A DNA stretch of 64,000 nt. Origin: Noviherbaspirillum suwonense (GTDB lineage Bacteria > Pseudomonadota > Gammaproteobacteria > Burkholderiales > Burkholderiaceae_D). Below, piece by piece: positions 28,077 to 37,350 of the stretch (position 1 is its first letter; each line of letters opens with the position of its first letter). The stretch covers positions 1-64,000 of the forward strand of contig NZ_FXUL01000032.1 of the NCBI RefSeq assembly GCF_900182955.1, read 5' to 3'. The notes under the pieces are model-generated. The model saw nothing but the letters and a program-made list of their open reading frames with translations, was not told where the DNA came from and did no database searches. The position numbers were made by a program, and so were the translations under genes.

Positions 28077-31000
28077 GTGGCGTCTAACTACGAAACAATC
28101 TGTGAAGAAAACCGGGGCCGTTATGGCACCGAAGGCGCTCAAAAATCCGGGGGGCTGGCTGCCGGGCTCTACGACAACCGCACGCATTTCATCTTCGAAC
28201 TGCTACAAAACGCCGAGGACGCCCTTGGACGGCGCGGCGATTGGAAAGGTCCACGCAAGATTACGTTTGCGCTGGCACCGACCAGCTTGGCGCTATCCCA
28301 CTTTGGCAAGCCGTTCGACCAAGCCGACGTCCGAAGCGTGTGTGACATCGCTGAAAGCACGAAGAACGAACTCTCCATTGGTCGATTTGGTCTTGGTTTT
28401 AAGTCGGTTTATACAGTTACCGATCTTCCGGAAATTCACTCTGGCGATGAGGATTTCGCCATTGAAGATTACGTTTTCCCGAAAGCGATAGGGCGCACGG
28501 CGCGCGCGATAGATGAAACGCAAATCGTCCTGCCCTTAAAGGAAGGAGACAGGACCGCGTTACAGGAAATCACTGCAGGATTTCGAAACTTGGGCCCCGG
28601 CGCGCTACTTTTCTTGCGTCACATTGACGAAATCAACTGGAGCGTTGAAGGTGGCGCAACCGGTTTCTATATTCGCAACAGCCCCGAATCGCTCGGCTCC
28701 AACGTCCAGCGCATTACGGTGATTGGCCAAGAAAGCGGCCAGCCCGAAGTTGATCAAAATTGGCTGGTCTTCCACCGGGATGTGTTCTCCGTCGGACAAC
28801 AAAAGGTGGGGCGCGTGGAAATCGCCTTTTCGTTGGTGGCCGTAGAAAACGTCTCTGATCGGTGGGTTGTGCAGTCACTGAGCAGCTCACCCTTAGTAGT
28901 TTTCTTTCCGACCGTGGTTGAGACCCACCTTGGCTTTTTGGTTCAGGGCCCGTATCGCACGACTCCCAGTCGGGACAACATTCCGCCAAATGAGCCTTGG
29001 AACCAGCATCTAGTAAAGGAAACGGCCAGTCTATTAGTAGAGGCGATGCAATGGATGCGGGACAAGACAATATTGGATGTCTCCGCGCTGAGTTGTCTAC
29101 CACTAGACCGCAAAAAATTTCCGCAAAATTCGAGGTTTGTGCCGCTGTTCGACGCGGTCCGTCATGCCTTTCTAAGTGATCGGTTATTGCCCCGCTCCGA
29201 TGGCGACTATATAACGGCGAGGCACGCAAAACTGGCGCGTACAAAAGAGCTGCGAGAGTTGTTTGGCCCAGGACAGATGACAGCACTGTTCGGCTCAGAA
29301 GGCATCTCGTGGCTGTCTGGCGATATAACCCAAGACAAAGCACCAGAGATTCAGCAGTATCTGACGAATGAGCTCGACATCGCATTAATGACGCCAGCAA
29401 AACTGGTGCCAAATTTGACCAAGTCATTCCTTGAGGCGCAGCCCGATGAGTGGGTGTTGCGCCTTTACGAGTTTCTGAACGGCCAAGAGGCAGCGGTGCG
29501 TCGCCATCTCGACACGATTCCATTAGTCCGTCTTGCCAATGGCACCCACGTTGTCGCACGGGAGAATGGCGAGGCAAAAGCTTTCCTGCCTAGTGCCCTC
29601 GAAACAAGCTTTCCGACCGTACGCCGAGCGGTGTGTGCCTCGCCAGAAGCGTGTGCTTTCCTAGGTTCGTTGAGGATTACTGGACCCGATCCGGTTGATG
29701 ACGTGATTCGAAACATCTTGCCGAAGTACCGGCAAAACGAAGTTGAATTGAGCAATGATGTCTACGCCGCCGATATCGAACGCATCCGCTCAGCCTTCAG
29801 TACAGACTCAGCAACGCAGCGGGAAAAACTGCGTTCAGCCCTACGTGAAACTGCGTTCGTGAGGGTCGTAGACAGCGGTAACGGAAAAGGTTCTATGGCC
29901 AAGCCCGGCGACATCTACATTGCCACGGATCGACTAAAACAGCTCTTTGCCGGTATTACAGGGGTCTTCATCGTTGATGATGCCTACGACTGCCTGCGCG
30001 GCGAGGATACAAGGGAACTACTTGTGGCTTGCGGCGCAAGTCGTTACCTAAGTCCACGTCCAGTCGTCTCTACACTGGGAGCGGACGAGAAGGCGAAGAT
30101 CCGTAAAGAAGCTGGACTTGAACGGGCAAGCCGGGAGAATCAGCCTGAAGATTTTACTATTCATGGGCTTGCTCAGTTGCTGGAGATCTTGCCAAAGCTC
30201 GATGTTGACGATGCGAAAGTCAGGGCAGAATTACTGTGGGATGCACTGGCTGATTTGGAAGCGCGCGGCACAGGTGCCTTCTACGGCTCTTACAAATGGA
30301 GCTTTTTTCATGAAACGAAAACGGCCAGATTCGACGCCGCTTTTATTCAGACGCTTAATCTGGTCGCATGGGTTCCATGTGCGAATGGAGCACTTCAGCC
30401 TCCTGGCCTTGTAGTATTCGACACTCTTGGATGGAAGCCCAATCCTTTCCTGCTGACTAAGCTCGCCTTCAAGCCGCCAATCATCGACCAGCTTGCCAAG
30501 GCGGCCGGCATCGATCCTGCAGCGCTTGACTTGCTTCGCAAATGCGGCATTACCAACATTACGGAACTAGCAGCCCGATTGGGCATTCCTGCCAAGGAAG
30601 AGTCTAATGTTTACTCCAACGCCCAAGACCTTTACGACCCTGACATGCCAGAAATCAAGCCTGGGACATATGATCCTGACAGTAGTGACGGTGCGACAGG
30701 AGGCGCGGGAGGCGGCGGCAACAAGCACTTTGGCACGAGGGAACAACCTGGAGAGACTACCAGTGGGGGCGCCTACGGTGGCTCAGGCAGCAACAGGAAT
30801 CATACCGGCAGAGGTGTAGGAAATGGAGACGGTGGTCAAGGAAAACGGCCGCCGGGTCATGCTGGCGGGCGGCCATTCATTTCATACATTGGAGCTCATC
30901 CGAATGACGTGGAACCTGATCCAGACGGGCTCGAGCAAGCCGCGCGTATGCAGATTGAAGAGCAAGCGATTAGACTGATTACCAGCCTTGAACCACAGCT

Positions 31001-31310
31001 GCGTCGCACAGCAAACGGAAATCCAGGGTTCGACCTTTACGAAATTGATCATGGCGGTAAGCCAATTCGATGGGTCGAGGTCAAATCGATGACTGGTAGC
31101 CTTGATGAGCGTCCTGTGGGACTTTCGCATAAACAGTTCGAGTGCGCACGGGAGCATAGTGCAGCGTACTGGTTGTACGTCGTCGAATACGCGAGCGCCC
31201 CTGGGAAAGCACGGGTACTAAGGATCCAAAACCCCATTGCCCATGCCCGGACGTTTACTTTCGACAAGGGCTGGGCAAAAATCGCTCATATGAAACCGCC
31301 GGCCGAGTAA
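28077..31310 (+). CDS. Sacsin/Hsp90-type GHKL ATPase with DUF3883 C-terminus
   Basis: A 1077-residue protein starting at GTG with AAGGGG about 6 bases upstream. Its N-terminus is a Bergerat-fold ATPase of the sacsin type: N-box FELLQNAEDA at residues 40-49 and G1 box SIGRFGLGFKSVY near 100-112. A large helical middle follows, then a Gly/Ser-rich linker at about 880-940. The last 110 residues match the DUF3883 pattern (FDLYEIDHGGKPIRWVEVKSMTG), a restriction-nuclease-like fold. Such proteins are found beside restriction and defence genes. It is the only intact large gene of the cluster and presumably the sensor or motor switch; this role is inferred. Confidence 0.8.
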   Translation: MASNYETICEENRGRYGTEGAQKSGGLAAGLYDNRTHFIFELLQNAEDALGRRGDWKGPRKITFALAPTSLALSHFGKPFDQADVRSVCDIAESTKNELSIGRFGLGFKSVYTVTDLPEIHSGDEDFAIEDYVFPKAIGRTARAIDETQIVLPLKEGDRTALQEITAGFRNLGPGALLFLRHIDEINWSVEGGATGFYIRNSPESLGSNVQRITVIGQESGQPEVDQNWLVFHRDVFSVGQQKVGRVEIAFSLVAVENVSDRWVVQSLSSSPLVVFFPTVVETHLGFLVQGPYRTTPSRDNIPPNEPWNQHLVKETASLLVEAMQWMRDKTILDVSALSCLPLDRKKFPQNSRFVPLFDAVRHAFLSDRLLPRSDGDYITARHAKLARTKELRELFGPGQMTALFGSEGISWLSGDITQDKAPEIQQYLTNELDIALMTPAKLVPNLTKSFLEAQPDEWVLRLYEFLNGQEAAVRRHLDTIPLVRLANGTHVVARENGEAKAFLPSALETSFPTVRRAVCASPEACAFLGSLRITGPDPVDDVIRNILPKYRQNEVELSNDVYAADIERIRSAFSTDSATQREKLRSALRETAFVRVVDSGNGKGSMAKPGDIYIATDRLKQLFAGITGVFIVDDAYDCLRGEDTRELLVACGASRYLSPRPVVSTLGADEKAKIRKEAGLERASRENQPEDFTIHGLAQLLEILPKLDVDDAKVRAELLWDALADLEARGTGAFYGSYKWSFFHETKTARFDAAFIQTLNLVAWVPCANGALQPPGLVVFDTLGWKPNPFLLTKLAFKPPIIDQLAKAAGIDPAALDLLRKCGITNITELAARLGIPAKEESNVYSNAQDLYDPDMPEIKPGTYDPDSSDGATGGAGGGGNKHFGTREQPGETTSGGAYGGSGSNRNHTGRGVGNGDGGQGKRPPGHAGGRPFISYIGAHPNDVEPDPDGLEQAARMQIEEQAIRLITSLEPQLRRTANGNPGFDLYEIDHGGKPIRWVEVKSMTGSLDERPVGLSHKQFECAREHSAAYWLYVVEYASAPGKARVLRIQNPIAHARTFTFDKGWAKIAHMKPPAE

Positions 31311-31758
31311 TTCGCGGTCAAATAGTTAAATACGCATCGTAACGCACACGAACTTGGTATCCAAATAAGCAAGCAGACGTGGGGGCGGTGCGGTTCACGC
31401 GGCAGGCGGGATCAGGACCAACCGGCCAAAACGATCGATGCCGAGCATGTTAAACGCCAGCTTTGCAGGGCTGGCGCGACACGTTTCTCGAACAACAAAA
31501 AACAGAAAGCTGAGTGCTAAACAAGAAAACTGAATTTTCCTGACCTTCCTCCTATGACGGCGCTATTGAAAAGGCGACGCCTCAGTCATGGGAACGATTA
31601 CTTAGCGAAAAGCTTTGAGTTCGTTTCTGCTTGGACTGGCGCTACATCAAGGGCACAGCGCTTTTCGATGACAGACATCGTCGGCGATTTTATTGCTATA
31701 TTGAAATAACTTGGCTCGCGTGTTGATGTGGCGTATTGTTTCCAAAAGGAGATTTATC
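31311..31758. other. Intergenic region, possible transposase scrap
   Basis: About 450 bp after the ATPase gene. On the minus strand, around 31395-31490, a short open stretch reads KLAFNMLGIDRFGRLVLIP, which recalls the C-terminal end of DDE transposases; it is too short to assign. The 3' end holds AAAGGAGA before the ATG at 31759. No other feature is visible. Confidence 0.3.
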
Positions 31759-32049
31759 ATGACTTACTATCGTCGTAGCAGACGTCGGCCGAGCCAGTAC
31801 AGATTTTTATTTAAACTAAAGCCAACGGCCTTTGCGTTCGTATTTGCAGTTTTCCTGGACCAGGTTCTCAACGTGCCATGTTCTTTTGCCATCATAGGCA
31901 GAATTCAGCCAGCCTGCCGCGCTGTGGTACCAACATATGTCTGGTGGGGTATCGTTTTTATGGGGATCTATGGGATTGCGGCATGTTTGTACCGCTACTA
32001 CCGGGATTTTTACTTGGGCGAATACGTAATGGATTTAGAAGATAGATAA
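31759..32049 (+). CDS. Small two-pass membrane protein, unknown
   Basis: A 96-residue protein. Its very basic N-terminus (YYRRSRRRPSQYR) is followed by a hydrophobic segment at about residues 22-46 (FAFVFAVFLDQVLNVPC) and a second at about 60-78 (WWGIVFMGIYGIAAC). It ends in an acidic tail. The positive-inside rule places both ends in the cytoplasm. The start at 31759 is supported by AAAGGAGA 8 bases upstream; an earlier in-frame start lacks one. The family is not recognised. It stands between two defence-type genes. Confidence 0.6.
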   Translation: MTYYRRSRRRPSQYRFLFKLKPTAFAFVFAVFLDQVLNVPCSFAIIGRIQPACRAVVPTYVWWGIVFMGIYGIAACLYRYYRDFYLGEYVMDLEDR

Positions 32050-32133
32050 TCCTGCTCGCCAAGCAACTTAGTTAGCGCCGCGTCAAGCAGCTTTCCCCAA
32101 AGCTGTCCTGCACCAGTATCTCAAAATACATGC

Positions 32134-33363
32134 TCAGCCCGCATCGAGATAGTCGCTACACCAGAGCCCGCCCAGCGGCAGCCCCTCCGCCACAAGGTTT
32201 CTGACTACTTCATATTCAGAAACCCGGCGAATCGTTGAAAAACCCTCCTGCCCCTTCTCAAGGATCCACACCTCCTCCGGCGACAGCGCATCGATGAAGT
32301 GCGGATGATGCGTGGTCACAAAGATCTGCGATGCGTTTTTCTTGCCCGTGGCATGGCTGCGGAATTCCTGCGCCAGCGACTCCAGCAGCTTGTGGTGGAG
32401 CCCGTTCTCCGGTTCCCTGATGCAAACGAATGGCGGCGGTTCCGGATCTTCCAGCAGCAAAAGATAAGCAAACATTTTCAGCGTGCCGTCCGACATTTGC
32501 TGTGCGAAAAACGGGTCGTCGAACGTCCCATCGTTAAAACGCAGCAGAACACGCTTTTCCGCGGTTACCTCGGTATCGATCTTGGCGATGCCCGGAATCT
32601 TGCTGGCAATGCGCGCCAGGATGCTTTTGAAACGGTCCTTGTGTTTGCGCTCCATGAACTGCACCACGTTGCCAATATTGTCTCCACGCACGTTCAAATG
32701 CCGTTGAGGCCCGGCGCTAGGCAGACTACGCGCCGCATCCGGGTAAAAATAAGAGAAATACCACCCCTTCAGAAAATCCCGAAAACGTTTGATGCGCGGG
32801 TGCTCTTTCAACGTTTTCAGGGTGGCAATTCCCAGCTGGCGCAGGTCGGTCAGCTCGACGACTGATTGAGTGCGGTCCTCTTCACCCTCGATTTCGACCG
32901 CCTCTTCGCCGGCCCAGGCCAGCCCCTTGCCGCGATCCAGTCTCAGAAAAGGAAAAGGGCGCCCATGGGTCTGCCCCTTGCGCCGCTGTTTCAGCAGTTC
33001 GAATGCCACATATGGCCGGCCCGTGTCGTCCAGATTGATGATCAGTTCATAGCTGATAGCCCGCTCGTTGGGCGCTTCCCGGTAATAAATTTCGAAGCGG
33101 ATCGGACCATCAACGCCTTTGGACCGCAAGCGTTCGAACCCTCCCCGCTGTTTAATATTGCACGCGGTTTCCACATCGCTTGCCAGGCAGTCAACCACAA
33201 AGCCGAAGGCATCGAGCAGGGAGCTCTTACCCACCCCGTTCTTGCCGATCACCGCCGTGATCGGCGTCAGCGGCTTCCTGGCAGCCTGCCCCGAGAGTTT
33301 GCCCAGTGACACATCGCGTAAGGCGCGAAAGTTTTGAACGTGGAAACCTTCGATTATGGCCAA
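32134..33363 (-). CDS. AAA-type ATPase, OLD/RecF-like (AAA_21)
   Basis: A 409-residue ABC-class ATPase. The N-terminal IEGFHVQNFRALRDVSL and Walker A VIGKNGVGKSSLLD lie near residue 40. The C-terminal half has a signature-like QQMSDGTLKMFAYLL, Walker B-like VCIREPENGLH and a final H-motif VTTHHPHFIDAL. These are the parts of RecF/OLD-like predicted ATPases, with no Toprim domain. It starts at TTG, supported by a strong GAGGAG a few bases upstream. It is a single gene; members act in defence or repair, usually with a partner nuclease that is not seen here. Confidence 0.75.
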   Translation of the reverse strand: MAIIEGFHVQNFRALRDVSLGKLSGQAARKPLTPITAVIGKNGVGKSSLLDAFGFVVDCLASDVETACNIKQRGGFERLRSKGVDGPIRFEIYYREAPNERAISYELIINLDDTGRPYVAFELLKQRRKGQTHGRPFPFLRLDRGKGLAWAGEEAVEIEGEEDRTQSVVELTDLRQLGIATLKTLKEHPRIKRFRDFLKGWYFSYFYPDAARSLPSAGPQRHLNVRGDNIGNVVQFMERKHKDRFKSILARIASKIPGIAKIDTEVTAEKRVLLRFNDGTFDDPFFAQQMSDGTLKMFAYLLLLEDPEPPPFVCIREPENGLHHKLLESLAQEFRSHATGKKNASQIFVTTHHPHFIDALSPEEVWILEKGQEGFSTIRRVSEYEVVRNLVAEGLPLGGLWCSDYLDAG

Positions 33364-33680
33364 CTAGCTCTCCTCGGTTCCAGTCAACGCGCGATCATAA
33401 AAGATCAGCAGCATTTCGCCCTATTACAGCGTTTCCTCGGGAAATTTATTTGCGATGATGATAATCGTTGCGTAGTTTTTATTGGCGCATGCGACGCGGA
33501 TGCCGGCACGCAGAAACTCGGGACCGGATTCCTTTATCTTGAGACCAAACCGAGATGTTCGCTTTCACCCTTCGGGCGCAGACTGCGCTTGCGTTCGCAC
33601 CTACTCTGGAAATCTGGAAACACTGGTTTATTGATTGACAGAAGCAAGAGTAACGACTTGGTACCGACAACACCTCGCTG

Positions 33681-33930
33681 TCAATCCGCTGACGCCATAG
33701 GCGAGTCACAAATTGTCAAATGTTCTACGGGCGTAGCCTGCTGACGTATTTCGTCGCGCCAGTTGGGCGGCTGGCCACGGAGCTGCGTCTTGATTGCATA
33801 CAGCTCGCCGATCCGGCGCAACGCTTCGGTCGCCGTTGCAGTGGCCCGACGCACATGCAACCCCCGCATGCCGCGGCGCGCATGGGCCACGCCTGCAGCC
33901 TCCGTGATGCGCCCATCGCCGCATATTTGT
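33681..33930 (-). mobile_element. IS66-family transposase remnant
   Basis: Read on the minus strand, this segment encodes CGDGRITEAAGVAHARRG, then LHVRRATATATEALRRIG and ELYAIKTQLRGQPPNWRDEIR. It matches the middle-to-late part of IS66 TnpC transposases (a GDGRITEAAC-WAHARRK-like block, then the LYAIE-EIRG helix). The frame has a stop just upstream and key aromatic residues are lost, so it is inactive. No terminal repeats or tnpA/tnpB partners are found nearby. It marks past insertion at the edge of the defence region. Confidence 0.7.
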
Positions 33931-34180
33931 CAGGCCAGCTTCTGCACGTGCGACACAAGCGCATCACGGAAGGCATCCAGCTGCGTAGCACTGGTCTTCG
34001 CCGACAATGCGCTCCTCTCTTTCCGCCCCGGGAAATGCGCGATATGTTCGGCATTGGCACCGGCCGAATGTGGCATCCCATGCAAAATCCAGTTTTGCTT
34101 GTAGTTGCATGTCTTCGCTTTTTTCCGCCAGTCAGCTAATTTTTCTGCGTCGGAAAATGTCTCATACGTCTTTCATGACA

Positions 34181-34567
34181 TTATTTTTTACGCAAAAACT
34201 CAGGAATATCCTCAGGCTTGAGCGATGCAACCCAGTCATCGTAAGTCTTGCCGAACTCCCCTTCGCGGCGCCAGATACCACTTAACCGCGAGACGACCTC
34301 GACGAGCGGCCCTGCTTCTTGCCCAGGCATTTTAGGCACCGGACCATCTGCTTCGGTAGCCGGGATCGCAACGCAATAGTTCAATGACGTGTACAACGCC
34401 AGATCCTCATCGGTGTGGCACATGTACACGTTGCGGTCGCAAGCGTCACAGTGCCGGACGTTAGCGCTGAAGCCGGCCTTCATGTTGGTCCAAGCCTTTG
34501 GACAAGCGAAATCGAAGTCGTCTGCTGTGCAGTTGCGGATGCGGAAATCGGACGGGCCAGTAGTCAT
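34181..34567 (-). CDS. Cysteine-rich hypothetical protein
   Basis: A 128-residue soluble protein from the ATG at 34567; the frame is open to 34633. Its first half contains IRNCTADDFDFACPKAW and then VRHCDACDRNVYMCHTDEDL. This C...C...C-x2-C...C pattern probably binds zinc. I recognise the F-x-C-P-x-x-W ... C-x2-C-x-x-x-V-Y layout from small uncharacterised bacterial proteins but know of no function. The C-terminus is helical and charged. It stands alone beside IS66 debris, and no clear ribosome binding site precedes the chosen start. Confidence 0.55.
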   Translation of the reverse strand: MTTGPSDFRIRNCTADDFDFACPKAWTNMKAGFSANVRHCDACDRNVYMCHTDEDLALYTSLNYCVAIPATEADGPVPKMPGQEAGPLVEVVSRLSGIWRREGEFGKTYDDWVASLKPEDIPEFLRKK

Positions 34568-35821
34568 GACTTGTTTTTCAGCGCGATAAGTGCCGTAGTT
34601 TACGCCCAAGGCCTCTGTGTTCGCATGGCACAAAATTAACCAAGGTCTTGCGCCGTTCCTTCGAAGCCAATTGGGTTAGGCGCATGCACACAAGTCCATC
34701 CATGTTTTTTACCAAAGGTTTGCGCGAAGAGCGCTGTTTCTGCGCGAATTTGACGTCGAGCGAAGCCTCGCCTATCTCTGACCAGTGCCAAATATAGCGT
34801 GCTCGGGCGTAAGGGTATCGCCGTGTTCGGCCGCTTCGCCATTTTTCAGAATCGCTGCCTTGTTGTGCGGCAGCGCTGTGCGCTCAGAGAGCTGGATACC
34901 GATCCGGCGGTCCAGCCTCCGCGCAGGGCTTCGGTTTCATAAAAGGTATGGGCTTGCGGTTTCCTAATCGAAAGCAGACGGACGTGGGCCGGCCAAGGCA
35001 GCGGAAAGCTTGCGCCAAAACGGATAGGTCTGATGCGTGTCCCGAAACGGTTTTGAGATTTCCTAGGGCAGCAGATTCGCCAGATAGCGTCTGACGAACC
35101 TGCTGCCCTGGCCAAGCCAAGTAAAAGCACGCATTGAATTGTTCCTTCGCTCCTGCGCTAGTCCTTTCAGGCTGAACAAATCAGGTTGGCTTGTCATTTT
35201 TGCCAAATGGAACGAGAGCGTAAGAAATTTCAGTGGGGCTTGCGTTGCTGCCGTGAGACGTTTTATTTAAGCGAATACGACCTAAGCGTTTCATTAAATT
35301 TGCGACTACCTAAAGTTCACAATCAGGCGTATTATTTCTTTTAGGAATCTTATTCCCTGAACAGGGGCCTGAGTTATGGCATTAGGCTAAAGACGAAAAT
35401 CATGAAATTGTTAACCCACTTGTTTTCCGTATTATGTCGCTCACGTGCACTTGCCGCTCATGATGACAACCTCCGTGCCGGCAGCGACGGTCCCACACGT
35501 CTCGTGCAATTCAACAGTTTGAATAGCCTGCTCTTGTAAGTTTTAGGCTAGTGGATAACTCAGGTCGTCGTCACATGGCATCAGCGTCGCAAATTTTCAG
35601 CTCAAGATCTTGCGCTTAGTGCAAACCTTGCATTGGATGAAGTCAGCCGCATCGACGTTGGAGAGATTGGCCTGGCTATCTCACGGTGACGCGCCCGACC
35701 TAGGTCCTCCAGGAAAGCCTTGCAAATTTCGTTCTTGTGCGAATTGCTTGCTGCTTTTTTCGGAAAAGTCGCACCGCACGGCCATTTTAGTAAAACCTTG
35801 ATAATGAACCCAGGAGTCTCC
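34568..35821. other. Gene-poor stretch of decayed sequence
   Basis: About 1.25 kb with no gene I can support. Open frames on the minus strand at 34636-34842 and 34846-35130 show no recognisable domain and are probably fragments or chance. A 45-codon frame at 35402-35539 has a weakly hydrophobic start but no ribosome binding site. Composition drops to AT-rich near 35250-35420. Together with the IS66 remnant this looks like a scarred insertion site. Confidence 0.35.
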
Positions 35822-36397
35822 ATGAAAATCTTCCGTGCAGTGTCTCGCACTAACTTTGATCCGGAGCGTGAGCACACGCGGCACCCTGGCACCCGCCTTC
35901 CAGCAAATGTCCCGTATCTGGTCGATAACCTCTGGGAGTTCACGCGTCCGGACGACATGCCTTCCCGGCGCAATGGTGTGTATGCCAGCCCGACCGCTGC
36001 ACTGGCTCTGGATGGTGCAGCCGGCGTCGGACAGCCACAGGATGGCTTCATTGCATGCCGGGTCGCATGCCGCAGCACACCGAAGATCTTCCAGATGTCG
36101 GTCGCCGATGCCCGTTACCATCCGGACGTCAAAAGACTGCAGAAAACAGTCCACGATAAACTGGTCGGGCAGGACCTGGTCGGGTTCGAGGGCAAGCTCG
36201 CGCTGGCGCCGCTGTTCGTGCCCGGGATGACGCGCGATGAATTGAAGGCGGCCATGGAAGGAAATGCCGGACTGCGCGATTTGGTGATGGAACTTGCCAC
36301 CCTCGTCACCTTGTGGACGGACACGCCAAATTCCGCTGTCGGTGAACTGTTCTTCGAGATCGACGAAGACAACCACTACAAATTGCATCCGGTTTGA
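35822..36397 (+). CDS. Unknown protein, possible ADP-ribosyltransferase-like fold
   Basis: A 191-residue protein starting MKIFRAVSRTNF, with AGGAG about 6 bases before the ATG. The order of an N-terminal F-R-A-V strand, a central VYASPTAALAL motif and a C-terminal GELFFEID segment recalls the R...S/T...E pattern of ADP-ribosyltransferase or RES-type folds. The family itself is not recognised and the catalytic assignment is a guess. No signal peptide or membrane segment is present. Its stop is 18 bp before the SGNH-hydrolase gene, so the two form an operon. Confidence 0.55.
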   Translation: MKIFRAVSRTNFDPEREHTRHPGTRLPANVPYLVDNLWEFTRPDDMPSRRNGVYASPTAALALDGAAGVGQPQDGFIACRVACRSTPKIFQMSVADARYHPDVKRLQKTVHDKLVGQDLVGFEGKLALAPLFVPGMTRDELKAAMEGNAGLRDLVMELATLVTLWTDTPNSAVGELFFEIDEDNHYKLHPV

Positions 36398-36415
36398 AAG
36401 TCGAGGAGATCCGCA

Positions 36416-37066
36416 ATGCGTCACGTTTTCTTATTAGGTGATTCGATCTTCGACAACGCTCCCTATGTACCAAAAGGCTGTGAAGTTCAGGCCCAACTGC
36501 AGGCAATGCTGGGTGACGAGCATCGTGTAATTCTGCTGGCGCGCGATGGCGACGTACTGGCAGATGTAAAAACACAGGTAAGCCGTCTGCGGAATATGCC
36601 GGCGCAGTTCAATCACGTCGTTGTAAGTTGCGGCGGCAACGATGTCTTGGGCCTGGTCGGCCATATGCAGTTGGGCGTCAAGTCGGTGCTCGAGGCGGCA
36701 GAGCTCCTGGCCTCGTGGCAAGCGGAGTTTCGCATCGAGTATCGCCGCATGCTCGATGAGGTATTAGCACCGGGCCTGCCAGTGGTTATCGCGACCATCT
36801 ACGACGGCGTGCCCGGCCTCTCGCCAGGCTTGCGTACCGCCCTGGCCGTGTTCAACGACGTGATCTTGCGCGAAGCGGCAGCACGGCGGCTGCCTGTACT
36901 CGATCTTCGACTTGTCTGTGATCACCCCGGCGATTATTCACCGGCCTCGCCGATTGAACCATCGCAGCAGGGAGGGCGCAAGATCGCCGCGGCGATCGCG
37001 GAACTGGTACGCTCGGAGGACATGTCAGTGCTGCGGACGGTCGTGTTCGGAGCTGGCCTGAACTGA
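36416..37066 (+). CDS. SGNH/GDSL-type hydrolase
   Basis: A 216-residue SGNH hydrolase. Block I is FLLGDSIFDN (nucleophile Ser near residue 10), block III is SCGGNDVLGL, and the C-terminal catalytic region reads YSPASPIEPSQQGG. In classical members that last block holds D-x-x-H; here Glu occupies the usual His position, as in a subset of the family, so catalysis may differ. GAGGAG precedes the ATG. There is no signal peptide, so it acts in the cytoplasm. It follows the unknown gene at 35822 by 18 bp and presumably works with it. Confidence 0.75.
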   Translation: MRHVFLLGDSIFDNAPYVPKGCEVQAQLQAMLGDEHRVILLARDGDVLADVKTQVSRLRNMPAQFNHVVVSCGGNDVLGLVGHMQLGVKSVLEAAELLASWQAEFRIEYRRMLDEVLAPGLPVVIATIYDGVPGLSPGLRTALAVFNDVILREAAARRLPVLDLRLVCDHPGDYSPASPIEPSQQGGRKIAAAIAELVRSEDMSVLRTVVFGAGLN

Positions 37067-37080
37067 ATATTCCTGCGCCA

Positions 37081-37350
37081 TCATTTTGGTTTGCAGACCG
37101 TCGTTAATAACGGGTTGTTGAACATGATCTTGGCCTGCGTTTTCCACGCATCAGCAGCGTCTTCACAGGTTTCCTTACTTGTAAATTCCGCGGTAGTCAT
37201 CGTCGCGGGCATAGTCCGGTTAAGGACAAGAGTCAGGATGAGGATGTACAGGGTTATCCTTTCGTAGGGCAAGTCTGGCTTTGTGGGCTTGGAGCGAAAT
37301 GATCGACAAGTCGCTGGCGCCAGGGAAGGCAGGAAGATTTTTGGTGCCAA
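37081..37350 (-). CDS. Small probable secreted protein, start uncertain
   Basis: The last 60 codons look real: a hydrophobic stretch LYILILTLVLN, then TTAEFTSKETCEDAADAWKTQ and a terminal LLTTVCKPK. This layout is typical of tiny exported proteins with two cysteines. The first 33 codons of the listed frame are probably not translated. A ribosome-binding-like AAAGG lies before a CTG at about 37251, which would give a signal peptide start. No better start codon is visible, so the gene may be decayed. Function unknown. Confidence 0.35.
   Translation of the reverse strand: MAPKIFLPSLAPATCRSFRSKPTKPDLPYERITLYILILTLVLNRTMPATMTTAEFTSKETCEDAADAWKTQAKIMFNNPLLTTVCKPK

Noticed and set aside
18765-31310. 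BREX, DISARM or a classical type III R-M system
   Set aside because: No PglZ, BrxC or DUF1998 gene is found, and the UvrD-nuclease and sacsin ATPase are not part of ordinary type III R-M, although the mod-res pair is related to it.
34636-35130. Two short minus-strand frames (68 and 94 codons)
   Set aside because: No convincing similarity to IS66 accessory genes or anything else, and they begin without ribosome binding sites.
35402-35539. 45-codon frame with hydrophobic start
   Set aside because: No Shine-Dalgarno and no recognisable content; could be chance in decayed DNA.
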